Assembly: GCA_964017045.1 (NCBI GenBank)
Contig: OZ024799.1
Coordinates: 32,382,236 to 32,446,235 of the forward strand
DNA: 64,000 nucleotides
From: Omphiscola glabra
Lineage: Eukaryota > Mollusca > Gastropoda > Lymnaeidae
Direction: 5' to 3'
Both the position numbers and the translations under genes were made by a program. Each line of letters starts with the position of its first letter. The stretch's first letter is position 1. The notes below the pieces were generated by a model, which had not been told where the DNA came from, ran no database searches, and worked only from the letters and a program-made list of their open reading frames with translations. Shown in pieces: positions 41,301-53,300 of the stretch.

Positions 41301-44300
41301 GTGCAATAGTCAAGAGTCTGTTTTTGTTAAATACCGAAAGGCCGGATACTTTTTAAAAAGTTGGAGTGCGCCAAAATGGTCCCCAGACAAGGCTGAGAGG
41401 CTCAGTTCTTTAGTGCAAGAACGACGCTATGGGGTAAAAGGGCGCCATACGGCATGCCATTCAAAACGTAACGGTTACGAAACATTGGACCTTGGTTGCG
41501 TAACGCACAATGCTTGGCCCTGGGTAGTCGGGCGCTAAAAATCGTGACCTGCATATTGACATAACAGTCAGAAATGGTCCAAAGTTTCATGAGGATGTGA
41601 CACAAGGGGTCGATGACGGGGCTCGCTGTGGGAGAAATAGTGGCGAAATTGTTCTTTAAAAAACGCGAAGACAGACCACTGCCGTAAATCACGCCTCCAA
41701 AGAAATTTTTTGATAAATTTAAAATCAAAGAAAGCAGTTCGGGGTATGCCTGAAATCAGAGTTTCTTTCGGAAACTTTGATATACGGAGGGGACATTCCA
41801 AAAGCCACGTTTACGAAACGCAGTATAAGCAGCTTTGAGTATGACGGGTTTTCCGACGCGGTTTTAACTGAACCACTCCTATAGTTATTATAACATATTA
41901 GCAATTCGCGAAGATTACCACCTCTGTAAGTCAAAAGTTCACAAGAAGTTATTTTAAATTACTGAGGGAGATGTTACTTGTGATTCTGTGTTTGTTTTGT
42001 TTTTATTTCCAAACTTTTAATTTAAATACCGGCATGACTCCATAACTTTAAAAACGTACAATTTCCCATCCTGTGCGCCTGAAGTTTCCATAGACAGGTC
42101 ACTGGAGGATCCGTGAGTTTTTAAGAGACGACAATTCCCCACAAAACTGTGTTTAGAATTTCAACCCTCCAGAAAGCCTGTTCCGCAAGTTGGTCCAAAC
42201 ATGACTTCGAACAAGAGGAAACAATTTAGATAGACATCGTTCACGAGAAATCAAAGTAAAAGGTTTGAACCAAAGTCAAACAAACTAGATGAAGTGTCCT
42301 TTAATGCCATTGATGAACCACAACATCAGCGGTTCTCAACCTGAGGGTCGCGACCTCTTTGGGGGGTCCAACGACCCTTACACAGGGGTCACCTAAGACC
42401 GTCGGAAAACACACATTTATAGCAACGAGAATAATTTTATGGTGGGGGGGGTTTCACCACAATATGGGGAACTGTATTAAAGAGTCGCGACATGAGGAAG
42501 GTTGAGAACCACTGCAGTAGATGAAACTCGGCGAGTAAAGGGGGCTTGGATTGAAAAACAAACTTGACTGCACAAAGGTGTGGTGAGTGGTATTCCTATG
42601 GAGATATATGGGCACTGAGTGGTATTCCTATATTGAGATATATGGGTACTGAGTTGTATACCTATGGAGATATATGGGTATTGAGTGGTATTCCTATGAA
42701 GATATATGGGTACTGAGTGGTATTCCTATGGAGATATAGGGGTACTGAGTGGTATTCCCATGGAGATATATGGGTACTGAGTGGTATTCCTATGGAGATA
42801 TATAGGTACTGAGTGGTATTCCTATGGAGATATATGGGTACTGAGTGGTATTCCTATGGAGATATATGGGTACTGAGTGGTATTCCTATGGAGATATATA
42901 GGTACTGAGTGGTATTCCTATGGAGATATATAGGTACTGAGTGGTATTCCTATGGAGATATATAGGTACTGAGTGGTATTCCTATGGAGATATATAGGTA
43001 CTGAGTGGTATTCCTATGGAGATATATAGGTACTGAGTGGTATTCCTATGGAGAAATCAAGGCGCTGACGCATGGAGATTAAACGTATGGCAATGCCATG
43101 CTTGAGCAGCGTGTCGAAGCGCGAGCCATGTGACTCCCAGGTGGGGCACTCAAACTTTGAAAAAACGACAGTATGTATATATAGAAAGAACGTGTTTTAA
43201 AAACAGATAATAATGACAGGAAAGAGGGGCACGGAGGTAAGTAACATGCTAAGCAATTTGTGAAACGCTGTCCTGGAGGAAAGAAGTACATTAAGTGAGA
43301 CTTCATTGCGTGGAGAAATAAACAAATTGCGAGGTAATTTCCCGCGAAAGATAGCACCACAATTGAATTTAATCACAAATAATAATTTGTTCTATAGGCA
43401 TGCATGTATGGATGTTACTGTTACGATATGTTCAATACGTGCGCAAAATAAAATTTCCAGAAGTTAGCACTAAATGTGATTCTTATAAAGTGCGCAACTT
43501 GCATACACGTTTTGTCAAGTAACTTTGATAGATGGGAAGTTCAGGCATTGCCATCGCCACTGTTTGGTGTGTGATTTCTAGTAATATGATGCTACATCAA
43601 AATGCAATTGGAAGATATAAAAAAAATTCTAAAGGCTCCAAGTGTAAACGAAATTAACTTTCCTGTGCGACACACATGTTTAGGTAAGAGAGGCTTCTGT
43701 GGTGTTTGCACTGGTTGATCAATGTACAACTACATGTACTTGCAGGGTGCTGGTTGGCCGTGTAGTTTAAATTAAACCAATCCCCAGTAAAAGACTAGAC
43801 ACGCAACAACAACAAAAACATAAAGCCCCCCCCCCCACTCACAGTGGATGGTACTCTTAAACATTGCCTCATCTAAGAAAAGGCAAACTCTGAGATTAAA
43901 ACCAGGACATTGACACAATAAAAATTCCGACAACCCTTGTGAACACATAAAAAGTAGTGAGGCACAAGAAACACTTCTGGAACAAATAGGAAAGGACGAG
44001 AGAGTGAGGCTGACGAACTGTCACCTTCCGCTCACTTTAAACAAACTAAATCTTAATTCAAGGCCACTACTCGGGTGGAAGCCTTGGTCATCTTCGCATA
44101 CATATACTTCGGTTACTTTGAACTCGGTGGTCCTATTTTAATTCTCACATTATCATATCACGCGTGCTTGATCGTCTAGCCCAGCGGTTCTCAACCTTCA
44201 TACGGCCGCGACCCTTTAATACAGTTCATCGTGTTGTGGCGAACCCCAGCCACTCAATTAATTTCGGTTATAACTTCATAACTATAGAGCATATGTGTTT

Positions 44301-47300
44301 TCAGGTGGTCTTAGGCGACCCCTGGGAAAGGGTCGTGCGACCCCCAAAGGGGTCGCGACCCACAGGTTGAGAACCGCTTGTCTAGCCATTGATTATTATT
44401 TTTGTCTACGACATCCGGATCCTTGTAGCAAGACTGAGGTCAGGTCACATCCGTATTGAATCGTGTGTGAAACTTTGTGTACGCCTCAAAAATTCCAACG
44501 CTAAAAGCTCAATGACAGAGAACTTGAGTCAACCAGGGGAACTAAAAAAATGTTTTAACAAGGGGTAGGATCAGTGTCCTTAGACACTTTCGGGGCCCGG
44601 ACTATAGATAGAAGAAAAAACATGCACGAATTTATTGCACACTGCGTATATCTCATTTGTAGTGGGGGAGGGGGGGGGGCTTTAAAAAATAATAACGTAT
44701 TCAAAACGAAGAACAAATATATCCAACTTAAGCTTACTGGTGTTTAAAAGGAAATTGAGGCCCTGCTTTTGGCTAATTAGATTATCAATGTTCGGTTACA
44801 TGTATATCGCTGTTAGCCAGGTACCGCACGGCGGCCAGATTAAGGCCACCGGTGGACTGGATGTGGCCCGCGGGTCGTAGTCTGAGGACCCCTGATCTTG
44901 ACAATGGCCAATTTACGTTTGGTGGTGGTGTTTTTGTCTGAATGGCGCCATCTTTATTCAATGACTTGCATTTTTTAGGGAGGGGGGGTGTCTTCTCGAC
45001 CCTTATAATCATTATATTTACCCGATATGAATGAAGACCAGTTCTGTTCCTGATTCAAGGAAAAGCCAGTCCTTTACTTCAGCATTGATAGTGGAGTGAT
45101 TTAAACCATGTGGAGTGGCCCCGAAACGTGTACAGAAATGCTTTAGGCTTTGCAAAAAAAAAAAAAAAAAGGGGGGGGGGGGGGTAGTATGTTAGGGAAA
45201 TGTTTAAAAGTCTTTCAGCCTGATTTAATGAAAGTTGAATTATTCGGGGATTCCTGACTTCATTGAAAAGTGCACAAGAGAACACGGCACTAGCATAGAA
45301 GAGATGGCGCTGGCGACAACGTGAGAGTATTGTCATGCAATATTTTCTGAAAAATTATACATGCATGAATTTATGATATACAGAGAGGACATGCTATACT
45401 GGTGAAAGCGCTGTCTGCAGGACATAATAAATCAGGGGCGTTCTTATGTGTAAGAAGTGAGGACGCTAATAGTTCGCACGGAGCGGAGCCCATCGGTGTA
45501 AGCAGGGAAGAACTAAAGGGGTGCACACCATTGTACAACTTACTCGGGGGTCGGACAATGATGCTTTAGTTCATGAACGGTAGTAGCCAGCAGTTCGCGC
45601 GTGAAAAACAAGTCACACATTGAATGCTCATAAAGATAGGTTAAATTGGGGGAGGGGGGGGGGGAGAGGCTATTCGTTAGTATAATAGAACAATTTGCTC
45701 TCCGCTATAAACAGTGCTGAATTTAAGAAGAAAATAAATACAATTTGTCACACATATCCCCGATTCCAAAAAAATATTGCCAACCGACCCCCCCCCCCCC
45801 CAGCTGATATTTCACTTGCAAGGTTGCAATGAGAAATGTACACTGGAGTATTACCAGCAAAGTAATTGCCAGCCGTGGGATTACACCTTGGAAATCTTCA
45901 AAAGACGACATTTTATACGAATTTATATTCTAGTTACTGCGCATTTAAACGTATAATTCCAAGCTATGAGCGGGAAAACTGGGGTTTCCCCCAACGGGTG
46001 TAACTGGATTCCATCAACTTTGGTATCTACGCAAATAAACTTTTTTTTAAAAAATGTATATTTGTACACATTTATAATTTTTTTTTTTAAAGGAAAAAAA
46101 AAAGGGGGGGGGGCGGGTCTAGACGCACAGACTCATAAACTTTCTACGACCCTCCACTTCAGATTTTTTTTTTAATCTCCAGATTTTTGTTTGCCCTGAT
46201 AACCATGACAAGGCTGATATCAAAGAGGCAAACGCGGCCTTAAACCGACTCATACAATACTGTTGTTTCCATGCACCAGTACGAACGCTAGTCGTCTAAA
46301 TGCGACGCTCCTGCCTGGTTTCCAAACATTGTACACCTACAACGGCTCGCACATTCCAAAAAAACGCCGGCTCAACAGATCCGCATAGACAATAATAACA
46401 CCAAGAACTCCAACAACGAATCGAAGACACGGGGCGTCTTTGACTGGCGGAGACTTAAAATAATTACCGAGCGCCAATTTTACTTTAAAAAAAAAAAACT
46501 TTTCTAAACGAAGCACGAAAGTCATCCGGCACCAGCACGTCACACGGAATTCTGTATGCGGAAGGACTGATTTTGTACAGAGCGTTGTTAACATAATATC
46601 AAGCCACGATGAGTTGAATATCTTATTTCCTGCTTCCTTCATTAATGGCTAATGCGGGACGTCCTTCTACAACCCCGTGTGCTGCTTTTTTTATTCTGTG
46701 TAAACACTTCAGCGTTTTGTAACGACATTAGTAGAGTGCGTCCTAATGGTGTCTATTAAGATAGACGAAAGTGCTCCGTCATCAGTGCTTGTTGGGATTT
46801 GAACGTGAACGGCCGCCTATATTCCTAGCGTATAGCGTATCCAGGAAACGTAATAGAGATAACGTTGAACTGTGGCGTGCTTCCCGATCCAGGGTCCGGT
46901 TTAAAGTCATATTACAAGATGTAGCTAAGAGAAAGGTGGGTGGGGGTGTAGTTAAAAAAATATTTGTATCAAGACATAAGCACTTACACAATGCGGGAAG
47001 TGTTTGGGGGGGGGGGTTTGCAGTTGGGTGGGGGGAGGGAGGAGGGGGTGTAATGCTCATTGCTAGAAACGGGAAATTAGTGACAACTGGGTCTTTTGTG
47101 TTGGTCGTGTTACGGGACAGAGCTGGTCTCGTTACGGGACAACGTTATTTTTGCACTTGTTATTTCTTAAGTTTCAACAGAAAATCCACCTAGCAACATG
47201 TAAAAGGAAATACTTTTTTTTAAATTAAAAAATGTATTCGTACAGCCAAAGCAAATATGATTAAACTATGACAAGAATTTCCTATCCAGCAGTTGCTTAG

Positions 47301-50300
47301 TTTTAAAAAGTACGAATACAGTGTACGCCCAAAGTACTGAAACTCTTGCATCTTGAACCCGTTGTGCGCTTGTCAACTGTGCGTAGCTGCAGCCACCACG
47401 TGTTCTCGGTTGTGAAAAAGACGATGTGTTGGTCAGTTGTTGCAAATCCGTATCTTGACGGAGGAAAAAGTATTAATAGCCAGGCCCGAGGAGAGAGGGG
47501 TGCAGTCGGTTCATTGTTCCGGGGCCCATGGAGCTCAAAGGGGGCTCATCAAGAGGACAATATAAATATACATATATTACAAAAACAAACTTTAAAAAAA
47601 AATATTTACATTGCATATATACACTTCATGCTCTATACTTTGTATGTATAGGAAAAATCACATTGGAGCCTTGTTTGACATAGATGGCCTTGTTATTAAA
47701 GGTGATACTGGCTTTCCTAGAATATTTCCCAAATATATAGATAACAAGTTTTTTTCCGAAAGTATTCTAACATTTCGAAGCAGTTTAAATTATGAAAAAT
47801 ATGGACCAGCTAGGCAAATGGCCAAATACCATCACCAACAAAGATCTATTAGAAAGGACATACCAGGTGCCCGTTGATGAAGACATCATAAAGAAAAGAT
47901 GGAGGTGGATTGGGCATACTCTGAGAAAACCCCCAGATAGCACCACCAGACAATGTCTAACATGGAATCCACAGGGAAAAAGAAAGAGAGGAAGACCTAA
48001 GAACACATGGAGACGCGAGCTAGAGACATACACGCAAAATATGGGATACACCTGGAAGCAATTGGAAAGGAAAGCACAGGACCGGGATGAGTGGAAAATT
48101 CTTGTGGACGGCCTATGCCCCAGACGGGGTAAAAAGGCATAAGAAGAAGAGAAGGCTCGTGGGGAGTGAAGTTAAACAAGCATTACTTAAATTGTCAATT
48201 CGATTATTTTGTAACAAGATCTGTTATGCGTATTAGCTCAATATCTAAGTCTATATGCTTGTATTTAAAAAAAAAAAAGATGCCCAGCAACTAAAAATAA
48301 TAGGCGAAAACTATTTATTCGGATCCCAGAATATGAGTGAAGCCATAGTCATAGGCAATGTTATCTGGTTTGGTGAGAACTAGAAAGACGCCGGTCTTCT
48401 GGCAAATGTATTGAAAGTCTATCGGAGGCATCTATTGGAACAGAATCTGTCAAGTGGTACAAAGTTATGAAACGATTAATTGATGATGTACTATTCCTTG
48501 GTGAACGGAGGCTTGCTCTGTGGGGCAGTTCCCAGCACATTGGTGCAAAAGACAATGGACATTTTTATGTGAGTCATAGAGTTGTTGTATCGATGTGTAA
48601 CAAGAAAAGGGAGAACGAATTCAAATAAATTATCTCAGTGCCGTTTCGATAAACGAGTAATTTGCTGAATGGTTTTCTCTTGTAAAGCATCACGCTTTGG
48701 GAGGACAGGAGGACTGTAAAGTACTTTGCTGTTACTGTTCATGCAACACCAGATTCATCCCATGTTGAACAAACAACATTTCTTTTGCGATATCTAATAC
48801 CATAATATGTCAACACAAGCCATAAAACAGGATGTGACATAGCATAGATGATATAAAAAAATTTAAGAACACGATAGCCCACTGTCAGATTGACGTACAC
48901 AGAGATATGACAATGCAGCCAACATGGCAGGACAATATAAAGGTGCACAAGCAAGAATACTTGAACAACGTGAAACAGATTTATGTTCAACATGTCGATG
49001 CCACACACTTAATTTGTGTGGAAAGGATGCCACACACTTACTTTGTATGGAAATGATGCCACACACTTAATTTGTGTGGAAATGACGCTACACACTTAAT
49101 TTGTGTGGAAATAATGCTGCAGAATGCATTCATGAAGCCATAACATACTTTATAACTGTATAAATGTTTAGCTCTAGTCTACAGCAATGAGAACTCTTGA
49201 AGAAGTGTATTAACTGTTATCTTTACTGTATGTCTAACACAGCGGTTCTCAACCTGTGGGTCGCGACCCCTTTGGGGGTCGCCTAAGACCATCTGAAAAC
49301 ACTTATAGTCTACAGTTATGAAGTAGAAACAAAAACAATTTTATGACTGGGGGTCGCCACAGAATGAAAGACTGTATTAAGGGGTCGCGGCAATAATAAG
49401 GTTGAGAACCGCTGGTCTAACACAACAGTCCTACTATGTTGAAAGTATAAAGTCCCCTGTAGCTCCCCTGCTGGGCATCAAATTGGCATTAGAAAACTTC
49501 TTGGAGCTGAACTTAACTGCCAAAACAAGAACAGAGATAAACGGAGCTTTGTATTATGTCACATCCTTCATTTGTGGGATAATGTGTGTTATACGGTACA
49601 AAGTATTAGTTCCAGTTGATCGGGATCTGTGACAAGGTTATTCAGTATAAAAATGCAACGCTGGATGTCAGTGTCCAACTTAAAATCTTCGTAACAGCTG
49701 CGGAAAAGTATGTGGAGCGAAGATAAGCATGTTACTTCTAATTTGTGCATAGAGGTGAAACTAGCTGGAACTAAGGGTGAAGCGGAGCACAAAAGAAAGA
49801 GGTTCCATGATCAAGGTGCTACAAAAAAAGTAGATTTATCAAAACAAGAAAGGGATGAATCCCCTGAGTAGTCATATATCAGAAATTCTGTCTTCAGTGT
49901 AATCATGGATAATATCATAAGTGCACTCACTGTTCATTTCAATGATGCAGTGAACATTGCTGAGACGTTCAGCTTGCTCTGGTACATACAAATTCCTCTA
50001 GAACAGCGGTTCTCAACCTGTGGGTCGCGACCCCTTTGGGGGTTGAATGACCCTTTCAAAAGATCATCTGAAAACACATACACTCTAGAGTTATGAAGTA
50101 GCAATGGAAATAATTGTGTGGTTGGGGATCGCCACAACATGATGAACTGTATTACAGGGTTGCAGCTTTAGGAAGGTTGAGTACCACTGCTCTAGAAGAA
50201 CTGAAACAAGAATCAAAATCACTGACAGATTAATATCCCACTGAGATCAGTGAATCTTATCTTGTAATGTAGATAAGTCATTAGCCATCTGGTCATCAAG

Positions 50301-53300
50301 GAAATTTGGAAGAGGACGGAATGAGTCAATTGGAGTTACTGAATTGCTTGAAAAGATACAAGCTGAAAGAACTATTGGCAAATATATGTGTCTGCCTCAG
50401 TATTCTGTTAACAATTCCTGCCACTGTCACCACTTCAGAGCGCTCATTCAGCAAACTAAAGTAGACAAAAAAATGATCTAAGATCTACTAATGTCACAGG
50501 GGCAACTGGTAGATTTGGCAAGACTTAGATTTGAGTCTGATCTTTCAAAAACTATTAATATAATACTGTAAGGGAAAGCAAATTTGTTTAGCAGAATGTA
50601 AATACTAGTATAACTGTTATGAGCTTGTTACCAATCCATAATTAAATTCATTGCTTATATATATATTGTTTCATTATTGTTTATATAATAATTTGAGCTT
50701 GAGCTATGCACCTTGACAAGCGAAAGTACACATTCAAAATGTGTAAGTTTCAGTACTGCCAGTTTTTGCGCATTTTTTACTTATTTATATTAAAAAACAT
50801 AACATGTTTCAAACTGCTGGCTTCTTTAATTCTGCTATGTAAGATGCTATAACTACAATATGTTTTTCAGGACAATAGTTGAAAATAGCTCAAATGTGCT
50901 AATGAATGGCCCCAACAAGTCCAATGAGAAAGACATCATTTAACATAGTAGATTAGATGATAATAAGTGAAGGTCTGCATTAAAGCAGTGTGAAGGAAAT
51001 AGTAGGATAGATATCTGAAGGCTTGAATCAAAAGACGAGGCAATAAAATAAGAACGTTTGGGCTCAGAGCCCTCCTCAGCAGACAAGAAATAGAAACTAT
51101 TTGAAAAAGCTCAAGTGATCGCCATTGTTACTGCTGGAAGTTGGATTTTCTTAAATTGAGATAACAGGAAGTGAAAGAACTTTTTTTTTAGATAAGATGG
51201 CCCTAATAAATTTCCAGCTTGCTATAGTTGATCTCCTACAAAGCACTTGAACACACCCCACACGCTAGAGAAAAAGCAAGAAAATCTGAAGTTTCAAGAT
51301 TCAAAAAGTTTTCTTCATCTTGAAACATATGGATGAATTGAAGAATTCAAGAGTAACACGGCGCTATTATCAAGAGATAACAGGGGTTAGAGTTAAGATT
51401 TTACAAACAGTAATCATGGAAGCTGGGTGCCCGAGTGATCTAAACTGAGCAAATCTCAAGTTGATGGTCTGGAGTTCAATCCCCACCAAATCCCAGTCAA
51501 GCAAAAACATCACCAGCACCCCGGGTGGATGGGACTCGTTAACCTTGGACGGCAACCCATTTAAGAGAAGGAAACTCTGAATTCAAACCTGGAGATGAAG
51601 TCCCGAAGGCGGATAACATTGAAACAATGAAACATTCCAACAACTCCTGCGACACCACTGGTATCATCCACATGATGTTCCCTTGGGTTAGCCAGCGGCG
51701 TGGAGAGGGGCAATTTGCTAATGGGAACCAGCTTATAATCCTAGAAGAATAATCCCAGGCCTTGTGGATTTCATCCTTCAAATTCCACACCATTATCACC
51801 TTGTGACAGACGGATGCCAGCAAAAATAAATCATGGAAGCCTTAAAATCTATTTGATCTTCCCAATGTAAGAGAAAAGCACAGATACAATGCTGATAAAC
51901 TATTGTATTCCTCAAATTAGAGAGAAAGCCAAACATGGAATGCTGATAAATTTAATTGATATTTTAAAAATTCTTTGACATTTATTTGGAAATTACAACT
52001 AAACCACCAAATTTAACACCCAAAAAATATATATTGTCCAAGTTATATTAACTGATTTGAATTGACTTAATACACGACTTCATTTAAAACATGTCTTACT
52101 ATTTATCACATGTTTTGCTTACATTCAACATTGAACTTTATTGTGTTGACTGGACACATTTATAGAGTAATCAAATGTGAGCTTGAGTTTCAGAGAGAAA
52201 TAATTCAACTAACAATTATTTATTATTGTGAAGCTTAAAAAATTATCTCGTTTCTAAATGAAAACTACCATTTAAACTGAAATGCCAACTAAAATATAAA
52301 CACAATCATTCCATCTTTCTCTATCCTTAATTCAAAAATATGTAAGCTAATAATGTAGAAAACCAGCAAGTGGGGCAAATGTGCTTGAAAGAGATAATGA
52401 TGACATACTGTCTGACAGAGAGGAGAAATGATGACACACAGTAGAGCAGAAAGGAATAAACACCAGAGAGTATCCTGGAATGTGTTTGGCTACAAAATCC
52501 ACAGAGGAAAAGCTGGCATTATGAAAATTGCAATCCCAAAAAAATATCCAAAAGAATTTTTTTTTCTACATAATCATTAAAAGAACGCACTTGAAGCTTT
52601 TGCTACAGACATTTTTTTTGGTTATAAGCTAAAAAAAAAATTCTAGAAAATTAAATTCTATTAAGATTAGTCAAGACATGAAAATCAGATTGCATATACC
52701 CTGGTCTATTCAGATATTATGAACAAATTTAACATAACCGTTTTTAAAAAAATATTATTTTGCAGGTTTTACTATCAAATTCTAACCTTACCTTATGTCT
52801 TCCAAGGTAAACAATAGCACTAGCCCCCCTCCCAAGTGAATCTGCAGTGTTCCATGTGTAATTGTCTGTGCTGATCAGTGTGCCTGAAATTAGTGTACAC
52901 ATGTATAAGGATACAGGTATATAAAAATAAAAAAAATAAAAACTTTTCAGTTTTTTTTATTAAACCATTTGATGCACAAAAATGCCCTCAAGGATTTAAA
53001 GTTTATGCATTTGACCAAAAAGTGCAGTTCGGGGCCTACCGCCACCCTCTTCCTACACCAGTGATTGCATTGAAACATACTTGAGAAAACCTAAACCCAT
53101 AATGGAAATGAAACTTTGGCATCTTATCAGTAACTTTTGAAGTTCCCTTTATAACTTCAAAATTATAAAAGGACAGTATCAAAAGTATGGCTTGTTGGTT
53201 CACTGTGGCCTAAAGACTCCCGCTTTAAACCAGAAATTGTAATCATTACATGAAATAGAACCAGTATATTTTTAAATAACACAATCTAGGGCAGGGGTCG

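Larger units (their letters stand above)
48400..50570 (+). pseudogene. Dead hAT transposase (ZMYM1-like), split by two SPIN-like elements
   Basis: Pieces in order on +: KVMKRLIDDVLFLGERRLAL (about 48463-48522), ATPDSSHVEQTTFLLRYL (about 48737-48796), TKTRTEINGALYYVT (about 49520-49566), and the hAT dimerization motif TIPATVTTSERSFSKLK (about 50407-50460). Stops and frameshifts lie between them. SPIN-like elements interrupt it at 49240-49414 and 50004-50189, and a short array sits at 49006-49112. Its own terminal repeats were not found. Confidence 0.82.

Noticed and set aside
41269..41801. Overlapping 77-108 codon frames on both strands
   Set aside because: No known motif, no splice or codon support; CpG-richer DNA has fewer stops by chance.
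47010..48142. Host gene with a basic C-terminal domain
   Set aside because: The KRKRGRPKNTWRR frame is the tail of a LINE reverse transcriptase; a second broken copy is at 58321.
51422..51490. tRNA gene
   Set aside because: Has A and B boxes but no closed cloverleaf, and continues into a SINE body flanked by target duplications.
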